In this document: in pieces, positions 8,657 to 17,468 of the stretch | How positions within the stretch are numbered: the stretch's first letter is position 1 | Layout of the letters: every line of letters starts with the position of its first letter | Source: Sinorhizobium sp. B11 | Lineage (GTDB): Bacteria > Pseudomonadota > Alphaproteobacteria > Rhizobiales > Rhizobiaceae | Assembly: GCA_039725955.1 (NCBI GenBank) | Contig: CP091034.1 | Span: forward strand, 2,790,001-2,854,000 | Direction of reading: 5' to 3' | Length of the DNA stretch: 64,000 nt | The notes under the pieces: generated by a model | Told to the model about the DNA's origin: nothing | What the model saw: the letters and a program-made list of their open reading frames with translations, nothing else | Databases searched by the model: none | Program-made: the position numbers and the translations under genes

Positions 8657-10525
8657 ATGTCGATTTCAGATGCGATCTACCGTCCCTTCGAAACGCTGAT
8701 CCGGCCGCTCGATATCCCCTACCGTCCGCTGCCGTCGAAAGGGCCGGTGACAGTGCTGCTGCACTTCATCTCGATGTTTCGCGGCATCCTGATCGCGCTC
8801 GCTCTCTGCACCATGGCGATCGAGGCCATGAATCTGACGATCGTCTGGGGCCTGTCGGTGATCGTCGATGGCGTCACGCAGCAGGGTGCCTCGGCTTTCC
8901 TGCGCAATGACCGGCCGCTGCTGATCTTGCTCGGCCTGATGCTCTTCCCTGCCATCCCTATTGCCTCCTTCCTCGTCAACACGCTGAATTCGCATACGCT
9001 CGGCATCGGCATGCCGGCTGCCATTCAGTGGCAGGGCCACCGGGCGGTGGAGCGACAGGATCTCGCCTTCTTCCACGATCTCTATGCCGGCCAGGTCGCC
9101 TCGCGCCTCCAGCAGGTGGCCTCCGCCGTCCAGCAGCAGGTTATATCGGCCTTCCAGTCCATCCCGCGCTTCATCATGCAGATGGTCGGCTCCGTCATCC
9201 TTCTGAGCGCACTGTCCTGGCAGCTTGCGCTGCCGACCATCGTGTGGATCACGCTCAACGTAGTGCTCGCCGTCAGGCTGGCGCCTGTCTTCACCGAACG
9301 GGCACGCCGCTCCGCCAAGCGCCGCAGCCTGATTTCCGGCGCCATTACCGATCTCTACGCCAATATGCAGATGGTGAAACAATTCGCCGCCGAAGACAGC
9401 GAGGCGGGCACTATCCGAGGCATCATCGGCAAGGCGATCAAGGCCCAGCAAAGCGAACAGCGTATCTATCGGACAGCGGAGGTCATCGTCGTCGTCCTCA
9501 ACGTGACGCACTGGCTGGCCATCCTGTCGATCGGCTTTACCGGGCTCGTTGACGGCTTCGTCACGATCGGTGAATTCACCGCCGCCGTTTATGTTCTCAA
9601 CCGGCTGTCCGGTCACACATTTACATTCCTGCAGATGGGCCAGCAGATTTTCCAGGCGATCGGCACGATCAAGGACGCCATGCCGGTCATGACGACACCG
9701 CCCACCATCACCGACCGGCCGGATGCGCAGGACCTTGTCGTCCCGAACGGCGAAATCCGCTTCGACGACGTTGGTTTCGCCTACAAATCCGGCAAGCCCG
9801 TCATCGACAACCTGTCATTGACTGTCCGTCCCGGCGAGAAAGTCGGCCTTGTCGGCCTCTCAGGCGCCGGCAAGACGACGCTCGCCAACCTGCTCCTGCG
9901 CTTCTACGACATCAAGGACGGCGTGATCCGGATCGATGGGCAGGATATCCGCTCGGTCACCCAGTCGAGCCTGCGCCGCGCCATCGGCGTCATCGCCCAG
10001 GATGTCGCGCTGCTGCACCGCTCGGTCGGCGACAATATCCGCTACGGCCGGCCGGAGGCCACGCAGGAAGAGATCGAGGATGTGGCGAAGATGGCAAGCG
10101 CCGATCTCTTCATCGCCGATCTCGCCGACAGCGAAGGCCGCACGGGCTACGAAGCCTATGTCGGCGACCGCGGCATAAAACTCTCGGGCGGCCAGCGCCA
10201 GCGCGTGGCGATCGCCCGCGTACTCCTCAAGAATGCCCCGATCCTGGTGCTCGACGAGGCCACCTCGGCTCTAGACAGCGAATCCGAAGCCGCCATCCAG
10301 GAGCGTCTGAACATGGTGATGGAAGGCAAGACGGTCATCGCCATCGCCCACCGCCTGTCGACCATATCGAGCATGGACCGCATCATCGTGCTCGACCACG
10401 GCCGCATCGTCGAGGAAGGCAGGCCGGAAGAGCTGATCGAAGGCGACGGGCTGTTCGCGCGCCTGTGGCGGCGCCAGACGGGTGGTTTCATTCCGGAAGA
10501 GATTGAAGAGGGTGCGTCGGGTTAG
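8657..10525 (+). CDS. ABC exporter, fused permease and ATPase
   Basis: The 622-residue half-transporter has an N-terminal six-helix type IV exporter domain (residues about 35-340) followed by a nucleotide-binding domain: Walker A GLSGAGKTTL, Q-loop VIAQDVALLH, signature LSGGQRQR, Walker B ILVLDEATS, H-loop IAHRLST. It works as a homodimer or heterodimer in the inner membrane. The substrate (lipid, peptide or drug) cannot be told. There is no second half-transporter gene beside it, which favours a homodimer. Rhizobial relatives are annotated as multidrug or lipid exporters. Confidence 0.92.
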   Translation: MSISDAIYRPFETLIRPLDIPYRPLPSKGPVTVLLHFISMFRGILIALALCTMAIEAMNLTIVWGLSVIVDGVTQQGASAFLRNDRPLLILLGLMLFPAIPIASFLVNTLNSHTLGIGMPAAIQWQGHRAVERQDLAFFHDLYAGQVASRLQQVASAVQQQVISAFQSIPRFIMQMVGSVILLSALSWQLALPTIVWITLNVVLAVRLAPVFTERARRSAKRRSLISGAITDLYANMQMVKQFAAEDSEAGTIRGIIGKAIKAQQSEQRIYRTAEVIVVVLNVTHWLAILSIGFTGLVDGFVTIGEFTAAVYVLNRLSGHTFTFLQMGQQIFQAIGTIKDAMPVMTTPPTITDRPDAQDLVVPNGEIRFDDVGFAYKSGKPVIDNLSLTVRPGEKVGLVGLSGAGKTTLANLLLRFYDIKDGVIRIDGQDIRSVTQSSLRRAIGVIAQDVALLHRSVGDNIRYGRPEATQEEIEDVAKMASADLFIADLADSEGRTGYEAYVGDRGIKLSGGQRQRVAIARVLLKNAPILVLDEATSALDSESEAAIQERLNMVMEGKTVIAIAHRLSTISSMDRIIVLDHGRIVEEGRPEELIEGDGLFARLWRRQTGGFIPEEIEEGASG

Positions 10526-10572
10526 CGGCAGCGGCGGGCAGTAATTGCGCCGACGCCGGAGAGCTTGAACCC

Positions 10573-11496
10573 CTATTGCTCGCCAGCCTGCTCGGGCACA
10601 TGACAACGCGCCCATTCGAACGCTTCGTCGATGGCCGCAAACTTGACCGCCTGCCAATACCGATAATCGCGGACCAGCTCTGCCGAGATCCAGAAATCGC
10701 CGCGGTCGCCGGAAGCGTCCCATCCGGCAATTTCGAGCACCTGAGCACGCTCGAAAAGGCGCCGCGCGTGGGTTCGGGAGATGGCGTAGCGCTTGGAGAA
10801 TTCTCCGACGCGCAAAGGCCCGATGGACATGCGCGTTTCCAGCTCCTTTTCCGTCGGCAATCGAGACATCAGGTCGTGCAGGATGTTGCTGCCGGAAGCG
10901 GTTCGAACGAAAGTATCCACGCTTTGCGGAGGGCTGGCCCAGTTCGGGTCGTGAAAGAGGCTCTCCGACATTCTCGGCTGCGCATACCACAGCAAGCGCC
11001 GATCGGCCGATGATCGCTGGAACCGGGTGCCCCGATCGAGCATGTCGAGCGATTTCAGATGTTCGTCGAACCATTCCCGAATCAGGGTTTCGGCAGTTTC
11101 GGAAATTCTGAGCGGGCGAGCGCGCTTGTCCGCGCGTTCATGAACATCGACCAGGAGGCCGTAATTGCGCATCTCGGCCAGATGCGCGAATACCGTGTTC
11201 TTGGAGGCAATGTCACTCTCGGCGATGAGGGCCTTCAGGTTGGCAGCCGTCAGGCCTGGGTGGGATGGCGACGTGACACGCCGAAAATGAAAGGCCAGAA
11301 TTGACTGGGTCAGCAACCATCGTTTCATGTCGGCGGTATAGCGCACGATACGGGGCGCGGCGTCGTGCATGGCGATGAGTTTCAGCGCCGCATCCTTCAG
11401 GGCGAGCGCGTAAAGGCGATTTTCCACAATGGCTTCGACGGTCAGAACCTCCGCCGCATCAGTGGCGGAGCGCATTGCGGCTGGTATCGACGTCAA
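10573..11496 (-). CDS. Conserved protein with winged-helix-like segments, function unknown
   Basis: The 307-residue protein is not recognised as a named family. It has two regions that read like winged-helix DNA-binding motifs: TAANLKALIAESDIASKNTV then FAHLAEMRNYGLL near residue 100, and VGEFSKRYAISRTHARRLFE near residue 245. It might be a regulator. Its start is probably TTG 11496, preceded by GGAGAGATCCG with correct spacing. It is convergent with the ABC exporter gene and lies downstream of the response-regulator gene on the same strand, about 256 bp away. Confidence 0.75.
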   Translation of the reverse strand: MTSIPAAMRSATDAAEVLTVEAIVENRLYALALKDAALKLIAMHDAAPRIVRYTADMKRWLLTQSILAFHFRRVTSPSHPGLTAANLKALIAESDIASKNTVFAHLAEMRNYGLLVDVHERADKRARPLRISETAETLIREWFDEHLKSLDMLDRGTRFQRSSADRRLLWYAQPRMSESLFHDPNWASPPQSVDTFVRTASGSNILHDLMSRLPTEKELETRMSIGPLRVGEFSKRYAISRTHARRLFERAQVLEIAGWDASGDRGDFWISAELVRDYRYWQAVKFAAIDEAFEWARCHVPEQAGEQ

Positions 11497-11752
11497 CGGA
11501 TCTCTCCAGGCAAGTTCGAATTGGACAAACTACGGCCTGAGCGACCTGCAGCTGGCCTTCGCGGCGTTGGTATGCCCTTGCCCGCCCCAAGCTCCCGTGC
11601 GCGCACTTTCTTGAACGCGAAGCTTCGCCGGCAGTCGGCCATCACCTGCTGCACTATGTCCCTTAAAATAGAATTGCAAACTGCAGCCATCCATCCCGCC
11701 GGGACCGGTTTTGGCGCAAGACCGATCAAAATGCCGCACCGGTCCGCAATCA

Positions 11753-12142
11753 TCACGCATCCGATACCGGCGATCCGAAAAGGCCCTGAGCGATATTCTC
11801 CAGCTCTATCGGTTTGTCGCAGAGAATATAGCCACCAAACCGCTCCGAAATGATGGATGGGTCATACGCGGTGGCGAAAACGAAAGGTATGCCGAGCTCT
11901 TCGAGCCGTTCTGCCACGGGAAAGACCCGCGCGTCGGACAGAAAAACATCAAGGATTGCGGCATCGATCTGCTCCTCTTCGATCAAGAAAAGCGCATCGT
12001 CGACGCGTGGCGTCGGACCGATCACGACCGCACCGAGCTTGACAAGCTCCCTGCGGGTTTCCTCTGCGAGCAGAAATTCGTCCTCGACGACAAGCACCCG
12101 CTTTCCTGCAAAGAGGGAACTCCTGGGAAAGCTGGATTTCAA
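11753..12142 (-). CDS. Single-domain response regulator
   Basis: The 129-residue protein is only a receiver domain: acidic pocket VLVVEDEFLLA, phospho-acceptor Asp in AAILDVFLSD, Thr/Ser switch region VFATAYD, and the conserved Lys in CDKPIELENI. There is no output domain. Its start is likely TTG 12142, with GGAG seven bases upstream. The gene sits directly behind the remains of an HWE/HisKA_2 kinase, the usual partner of such receivers in rhizobia. It is therefore now an orphan and must be driven by another kinase, if at all. Confidence 0.85.
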   Translation of the reverse strand: MKSSFPRSSLFAGKRVLVVEDEFLLAEETRRELVKLGAVVIGPTPRVDDALFLIEEEQIDAAILDVFLSDARVFPVAERLEELGIPFVFATAYDPSIISERFGGYILCDKPIELENIAQGLFGSPVSDA

Positions 12143-12162
12143 TGGCTCACTCCACCTGGCCG

Positions 12163-12668
12163 CTAGCTGAGCGGGAACGAGAGACTGACGGCTAAACCAC
12201 CGGGAGCGAAATTAGTTTCAACCTGTCCGCCAAGCCGGTAGCCGATCTCCCGCTGCATCAGCGACATGCCAAAACCGTCCGCCTGCGGTTCCCTGACTGC
12301 CGGACCGCCGCATTCGCTCCAGTCGAGGATTTAGGAGTGATTCCCGAGCTGCCAGCGGATATCTATGTGCCCCTCGCCATTACTCAAGGCCCGTATTTGG
12401 CAGCATTGGTCGCAAGCTCATGGATGACCATTCCAAGCGCAAGCCCGCGTGGCGGAATGAGCTTGTATTCCGGGCCGTCGAGCGTGACCCTATCGGTGCC
12501 GAATGGCGTCAGTTCCTGGCTAATCAGCTCTTGCACCGACGCCTCTTTCCAATTCTCGCGTGAAAGCAGGCCGTAGGTCCGCGACATGGCTTTAAGCCGG
12601 CCGACGAGGGCTGCGTAAAACGCCTCCGGCGAGGCGGCCGATTCCAGCGTCTGGGTCGCGATGCTGAT
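12163..12668 (-). pseudogene. Remnant of an HWE/HisKA_2 histidine kinase
   Basis: Pieces of the kinase can be joined across frames. TQTLESAASPEAFYAALVGR and LALGMVIHELATNAAKYG (N-box) are in one frame. A single-base shift near 12390 leads to ALSNGEGHIDIRWQLGNHS, a TAA stop interrupts it near 12334, and the frame resumes with ILDWSECGGP and GFGMSLMQREIGYRLGGQV to a natural TAG at 12163. The phospho-acceptor H-box and any sensor domain are missing at the 5' end, where the methyltransferase gene now abuts. At least three lesions make it non-functional. Confidence 0.8.
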
Positions 12669-12690
12669 CGCGACCGCCCCCCGCCAAAAC

Positions 12691-13479
12691 CTAGGCCAGC
12701 GGCTTCGTCGCGCAGATCGCAAAACGGTCCTGTACCATGCGCTCGAGCCCACGCAGGAAGGGCATCTTGCGCGCCTGCGCCCAATGGATGTCCGAAAGCT
12801 TGCGGTCCACGACGATATTGTCGAATCCCGCCTGGCGCAGCAGTTCGACGATCGCTTCGGCCGGCATCTTGTCGGAAAAATGGACACGCGAGCGGATCGC
12901 CTGGTGACGGGCCATCATCTCGGGCTTCATGTGGCTTGCCGGCGCCTTGCCCGTCAGCTTCGTCCAGACTTTCTGCAGGCTCTTGACCCAGGTCTCCTTG
13001 CCCATGTTGCCGTCGACGATCAGTACCTTGCCGCCGGGCTTCAGCACGGAGAACCATTCCCGGAAGGCCGAGGCCGGATCGACCAGCGTCCAGACAAGGT
13101 GCCGGTTGGTGATCACGTCGTAGCTATCCTTCGGCTCCATTGTGTTTTCCGCGTCCCCCGAGACGAAGCGGATATCGGTGCCGCGCTTGTTGGCCTTGGC
13201 GCGCGCCTGCGCCAGCATCGCATCCGACCAGTCGAGCCCCGTCACCTTGAAACCCGCCCCATGCATGAGATGCGAAATGACAGCCGTGCCGCAGGCAAGA
13301 TCGAGCGCTGCCCGCCCCTGCCCCTCGCCGAGATGCTTGCGGATCAACCGCTGCCAGCCGGCGCGCTCGGCTTCGGAAAAGATTTCATGGCCTACACTCT
13401 CGTCGAATGTCGCTGCGCGTTCAGACCAGAAGTCCCGGATTTCATCGCGAATAGAGTAATTTGTGTTCATCGTGTTCAT
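12691..13479 (-). CDS. Class I SAM-dependent methyltransferase beside an iron-complex transporter
   Basis: The roughly 262-residue methyltransferase contains motif I ALDLACGTAVISHLMHGAG, motif II VTGLDWSDAML, and the post-motif strands DVITNRHLVWTL and LKPGGKVLIVDG. Starts at GTG 13488, ATG 13479 and ATG 13470 are all possible; 13479 is chosen. It is divergently transcribed from the ferric-type ABC importer genes, with about 115 bp between starts. This suggests it acts on the imported complex or its ligand, but that is inference. The deduced sequence gives no acceptor specificity. Confidence 0.85.
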   Translation of the reverse strand: MNTMNTNYSIRDEIRDFWSERAATFDESVGHEIFSEAERAGWQRLIRKHLGEGQGRAALDLACGTAVISHLMHGAGFKVTGLDWSDAMLAQARAKANKRGTDIRFVSGDAENTMEPKDSYDVITNRHLVWTLVDPASAFREWFSVLKPGGKVLIVDGNMGKETWVKSLQKVWTKLTGKAPASHMKPEMMARHQAIRSRVHFSDKMPAEAIVELLRQAGFDNIVVDRKLSDIHWAQARKMPFLRGLERMVQDRFAICATKPLA

Positions 13480-13593
13480 TATCTGCACCCAGGCGCCGTA
13501 CTACTTTGGAAATGCTCTAAAACATAAAACTTGATTCCGAAAGTCAGTTTTTCTATGCCTCGGGACATTACCAAGGACCGGGGGAGTTTCCAG

Positions 13594-14730
13594 TTGAATA
13601 TTTTGAGTTTGCTTAGACTATCCGCAGTTGCAGTTGCAACCATTCTGCCACTCCAGGCTATGGCCGAGCCCTTCACCATCAAGGATGTGGCTGGCCGCGA
13701 GGTCACCTTCGACAAGCCGGTCGAGCGTGTGATCCTCGGCGAAGGCCGCATGCTCTATGCCGTCGCCCCGATCGAGAAGGATGATCCCTTCGCCAAGATC
13801 GTCGGCTGGCGCAACGATCTCTGGACCACCGACAAGGATGGCTTCAACGCCTATGTCGAGAAATTCCCTAGGGGTAAGGACCTGCCCTTCCTCGGCAACC
13901 TGACGGACGGCACGCTGCAGACCGAGACCGTCGTCGCCCTTCACCCCGACGTCATGCTGCTGCCGATCGGCAACAAGAAGGCGGCCGACGAGGTGAAGCT
14001 CGAGGACATGCTGAACAAGATCGGCGTGAAGATCGTCTATATCGATTTCCGCGAACACATCCTCGCCAATACCGAGCCGAGCCTGGAAATCCTCGGCAAG
14101 CTCTTCGGCCATGAAGACCGGGCCGAAGCCGTCGCCGCCTACTGGAAAGAGCAGATGGCGCGCGTCACCGACAAGCTGAAGCAAGCCAATCCCAAGAAGC
14201 CCAACGTCTTCATGTATCGCGCCGCCGGCCTCGTCGAGTGCTGCGGCACGTTCGGTCCCGACAATTTCGGCCTGATGGTCGATTGGGCCGGCGGCCACAA
14301 TCTCGGCTCCGATTTCCTGCCCGGCTATACCGGCTCGATCAATGCCGAACAGGTCGTCGCATCCAATCCTGACGTCGTCGTCGTCACCGGCTCGAACTGG
14401 AGCCAGACCAAGGACGCCAAGGACTACGTCAATGTCGGCCCGGCCGCTGCCGCCACCATCGACGACAGCCGCAAGGCGCTCGATGCACTCGTGCAGAACC
14501 CGGCCTTCACCGGCTCCAAGGCCGTTGCCGATGGCAATGTTCACGCGATCTGGCACCAGTTCTACACGAGCCCCTACCAGTTCGTCGCCGTACAGCAGAT
14601 GGCCAAGTGGTTCCATCCGGACCTCTTCGCCGATCTCGATCCGGATGCGACCTTCAAGGAATTCCACGAGAAGTTCCTGCCCGTCGCGTATCAGCCGGGT
14701 TACTGGGTCGACGCCAAGGCCGGAAAGTAA
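13594..14730 (+). CDS. Periplasmic binding protein of an iron-complex/siderophore ABC importer
   Basis: The 378-residue protein begins at TTG 13594, chosen because GGGGGAG lies seven bases upstream and the sequence then opens with a clean signal peptide (NILSLLRLSAVAVATILPLQ then AMA). An in-frame ATG at 13555 and TTG at 13531 are weaker options. The mature part starts FTIKDVAGREVTFDKPVERV, the classic TroA/FepB-type entry. It carries long-helix features of cluster A-II binding proteins such as NAEQVVASNPDVVVVTGSNW. The ligand is likely a ferric chelate or corrinoid; the exact one is unknown. First gene of a three-gene operon. Confidence 0.9.
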   Translation: MNILSLLRLSAVAVATILPLQAMAEPFTIKDVAGREVTFDKPVERVILGEGRMLYAVAPIEKDDPFAKIVGWRNDLWTTDKDGFNAYVEKFPRGKDLPFLGNLTDGTLQTETVVALHPDVMLLPIGNKKAADEVKLEDMLNKIGVKIVYIDFREHILANTEPSLEILGKLFGHEDRAEAVAAYWKEQMARVTDKLKQANPKKPNVFMYRAAGLVECCGTFGPDNFGLMVDWAGGHNLGSDFLPGYTGSINAEQVVASNPDVVVVTGSNWSQTKDAKDYVNVGPAAAATIDDSRKALDALVQNPAFTGSKAVADGNVHAIWHQFYTSPYQFVAVQQMAKWFHPDLFADLDPDATFKEFHEKFLPVAYQPGYWVDAKAGK

Positions 14731-14735
14731 GGCCA

Positions 14736-15806
14736 ATGGCAGAGATCGCCGCTATGCCGATCGAAGCCGAGGAAGGCAGGGCGCGTTACCGCGCTCTCGC
14801 CCGCCGCAAGCTTTTGATCCTCGTCGCCATGACGGCAGCGCTCTGCCTGTCCTTCGCCGTCGATCTCGCCTGGGGGCCGGCCCGCTACGGTCTCGACGAG
14901 GTCGTGACGGCCCTCTTCGATCCCGACGCCGTCTCGGCGCAGGTCCGCGCCGTCGTCTGGGATATCCGCATGCCGGTCGCCGTCATGGCGATCGTCGTCG
15001 GTGCCTCGCTCTCGGTCGCGGGGGCGCAGATGCAGACGATCCTTGCCAATCCGCTGGCAAGTCCGTTCACGCTCGGCATTTCCGCCGCCGCAAGCTTCGG
15101 CGCAGCACTCGCGATCGTCACCAGCGTGCCGATCCTGCCCGTTGCCGCCGGCCTGCTCGTGCCGGTCAATGCCTTCATCATGGCGCTGGTCGCAACCCTC
15201 TTCATCCATTTCATCTCGCAGGCGCGCGGCGTCTCGGTGCAGACGGTGGTGCTGCTCGGCATCGCGCTTGTCTTCACCTTCAATGCGGCTCTCGCCTTCC
15301 TGCAATATCTCGCCTCCGAACAGGCGCTCTCGGCCGTCGTCTTCTGGACCATGGGCAGCCTCACCAAGGCCACCTGGCCGAAGATCTGGATCACCCTTGC
15401 CGTACTGCTCTTTGCGCTCCCGCTCTTTGCCCGCCATGCCTGGGCGCTGACGGCGATCCGCCTCGGCGAGGACAAGGCGGCAAGCTTCGGCGTCAATGTC
15501 CGCCGCATCCGGTTGGAGACGATGCTGATCATCTCGCTGCTGGCGGCCGTGCCCGTCAGTTTCGTCGGCACGATCGGCTTCGTCGGCCTCGTCGGCCCGC
15601 ATATTGCCCGCATGATCCTCGGCGAGGATCAGCGCTTCTTCCTGCCGGGCTCGATCCTTTCGGGCGCGCTGTTGCTGTCGGTCACCTCGATCGTCTCCAA
15701 GTCGATCATTCCGGGCGTCGTCTTCCCGATCGGCATCATCACCGCACTCGTCGGCGTACCCTTCTTCTTCTCGCTCATCCTCTCGAACAGGAGCCGCTCA
15801 TGGTAG
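14736..15806 (+). CDS. Iron-complex ABC importer permease (FecCD/BtuC family)
   Basis: The 356-residue polytopic protein has the FecCD signature segments: DIRMPVAVMAIVVGASLSVA then GAQMQTILANPLASPFTLGI near the N-terminus, LGEDKAASFGVNV (coupling-helix region), and GFVGLVGPHIARMILGEDQR near the C-terminus. About nine to ten membrane helices can be counted. It begins 5 bp after the binding-protein stop, and its last 7 bp overlap the ATPase gene, so the three are translationally coupled. Confidence 0.93.
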   Translation: MAEIAAMPIEAEEGRARYRALARRKLLILVAMTAALCLSFAVDLAWGPARYGLDEVVTALFDPDAVSAQVRAVVWDIRMPVAVMAIVVGASLSVAGAQMQTILANPLASPFTLGISAAASFGAALAIVTSVPILPVAAGLLVPVNAFIMALVATLFIHFISQARGVSVQTVVLLGIALVFTFNAALAFLQYLASEQALSAVVFWTMGSLTKATWPKIWITLAVLLFALPLFARHAWALTAIRLGEDKAASFGVNVRRIRLETMLIISLLAAVPVSFVGTIGFVGLVGPHIARMILGEDQRFFLPGSILSGALLLSVTSIVSKSIIPGVVFPIGIITALVGVPFFFSLILSNRSRSW

Positions 15807-16552
15807 CGCTTCAGCTGCAGTCGGTCGGCGCCTATCACGGCCGCAAGCTCTTCGTCGAAGACGTGACCACGCCGAAGATGAATGCCGGCGAACTCATCGC
15901 CGTCATCGGCCCGAACGCCGCCGGCAAATCGACCCTCTTCAAGCGCATCACCGGCCTGCTGAAGGGCCCGGGAAACGTGCTGGTCGAGGGCGCCAGGACG
16001 AAAAACGCCATCAGCTACATGCCGCAGGATACGTCGGCCAATGCCGTGCTGACGGTCTATGAATCCATCCTGCTTGCTCGCAAGCAGGGTCACTCCTGGG
16101 GCGTCAGCGATCAGGAACTGCGGCTGATCGACGACATCATGAAGGCGCTCAACATCGAGGCGATCGCCTTTCGCGATCTCGGCGCACTCTCCGGCGGCCA
16201 GCGCCAGCTCGTCTCCATCGCCCAGGCGCTGGTGCGTGAGCCCGAAATCATGCTGATGGACGAGCCGACCAGCGCGCTCGATCTTCACCGCCAGGTGGAA
16301 GTCTTGGATTTCATGCAGCGACAGGCCCGCAAGCGCGGCATGATCGTGCTGATCGCCATCCATGATCTGAACCAGGCGCTGCGCTTCGCCGACAAGGTTC
16401 TGATCATCCAGAACGGTCGCATGCGTGCCTGCGGTGAACCGCGCGACGTCGTGACCGTCGATATGCTGCGCGAGGTTTACAAGATCCACGCCCGCATCGA
16501 GAAATGCTCCAGGGATCACGACCACGTCATCGTGGACGGCACGGCGCATTAA
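15800..16552 (+). CDS. Iron-complex ABC importer ATPase
   Basis: The 250-residue ATPase has Walker A GPNAAGKST, Q-loop YMPQDTSANA, signature LSGGQRQLVSIAQAL, Walker B IMLMDEPTSALD and switch His in IAIHDLNQAL, in the FepC/FecE style. It ends with CSRDHDHVIVDGTAH. The start ATG 15800 lies inside the permease gene's last codons. It powers uptake by the permease encoded just upstream. Confidence 0.93.
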   Translation: MVALQLQSVGAYHGRKLFVEDVTTPKMNAGELIAVIGPNAAGKSTLFKRITGLLKGPGNVLVEGARTKNAISYMPQDTSANAVLTVYESILLARKQGHSWGVSDQELRLIDDIMKALNIEAIAFRDLGALSGGQRQLVSIAQALVREPEIMLMDEPTSALDLHRQVEVLDFMQRQARKRGMIVLIAIHDLNQALRFADKVLIIQNGRMRACGEPRDVVTVDMLREVYKIHARIEKCSRDHDHVIVDGTAH

Positions 16553-16608
16553 AGGCGCACCGCTGAAACGGCGCGCCCTTATGTCAATGCATCACTGATT
16601 TATAATCG

Positions 16609-17385
16609 CTATCGGCCCCGCGGCAGCGTCTGGTCCTGCCGCATCCCGTCGATATCCTGAGCCTGGCGAAGCTCGCGTTCCGCGCGCTCCTGGGACTCTT
16701 CCACCGTGCGGTGATGTCCTGTCGGCGCGATGTCGTCGCGCAGATCCTGATCGAGCGGCGCCTCGTCGTCGAGATCATAGGCGCGGACGCGCGGGGAGTT
16801 GGGATCGAGCCGGCGGGTGTAGTGTCCGGCAGGCATCGCCGGGTCGGCAACGCCTGCGGCATCGGCGGCAAAGACGTCGTCCTGTGCGGCACGCGCCTGC
16901 CGCGCCCGCTCGGCCTCATCCGCCTCGCGAGCCCTGCTTGCATCATATTGCGATGTTGCGAAAGCCTCGTTCGACTTGCTCGTGTTCCAGCCCTCGGCGC
17001 GCCAGAGGTCGGCACGTTCATCCATGTCGATTGAGCCTTCGTCATCGAGGATATCGTGGGCGATGCCGTAGGTCGCGTCGTCGACCTCGACCGAGATAAG
17101 AAAGCCGCCACGGCGCAGGCCCTCGGCATAGACCGACCGGTCCTCGTCAGGGAAAAGCCAGTCCTCCAGCTTCGACCAGAAGCCGCCACGGTCGTCCCCG
17201 GCAACGCCGGCCTTGTCGCCGTCGGCTTCATATCCCGGCATCATTCGGACATTGCTGATGTCGAGGTTCTTCAGCCGGTCGATCGCACGCTCGGCGTCGT
17301 CACGGCTGTCGAAGAAGGCACTGAGCGTACTGTGGCCCCCGCCGCCTGAGAATGCGGGAGCGCTGTCATTGCGGAGATTGCTCAT
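16609..17385 (-). CDS. YflT-like general stress domain protein with charged tail
   Basis: The 258-residue protein has an N-terminal stress domain (TLSAFFDSRDDAERAIDRLK then NLDISNVRMMPGYEADG; SKLEDWLFPDEDRSVYAEGL; FLISVEVDDATYGIAHDILD). A polar tail rich in Ala, Arg, Asp and Glu follows (AREADEAERARQARAAQDD) and is probably disordered. Similar proteins in Bacillus (YflT) are heat- and general-stress-induced. ATG 17385 is preceded by GGAGGAATCCCG, fixing the start. Its molecular function is unknown. Confidence 0.75.
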   Translation of the reverse strand: MSNLRNDSAPAFSGGGGHSTLSAFFDSRDDAERAIDRLKNLDISNVRMMPGYEADGDKAGVAGDDRGGFWSKLEDWLFPDEDRSVYAEGLRRGGFLISVEVDDATYGIAHDILDDEGSIDMDERADLWRAEGWNTSKSNEAFATSQYDASRAREADEAERARQARAAQDDVFAADAAGVADPAMPAGHYTRRLDPNSPRVRAYDLDDEAPLDQDLRDDIAPTGHHRTVEESQERAERELRQAQDIDGMRQDQTLPRGR

Positions 17386-17468
17386 CGGGATTCCTCCTCC
17401 AGGTTTTCCTCTCCGCAAACGGACGAAAAAGCCCGATGTTCCCCATCCATGTGGAGAAATGCGATCTT

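Noticed and set aside
8666..9616. Long minus-strand reading frame opposite the ABC exporter gene
   Set aside because: It is antisense to a clear ABC transporter, is rich in Asp/Glu/His/Arg as expected for a shadow of a GC-rich gene, and has no ribosome site or domain.
11493..11760. Two short minus-strand frames in the gap before the response-regulator 3' end
   Set aside because: Neither has a ribosome site or recognisable motif; treated as non-coding.
14342..15800. Open frame continuing upstream of the importer ATPase
   Set aside because: The segment before 15800 is an Arg/Pro-rich shadow of the permease gene; the ATPase fold begins exactly at ATG 15800.
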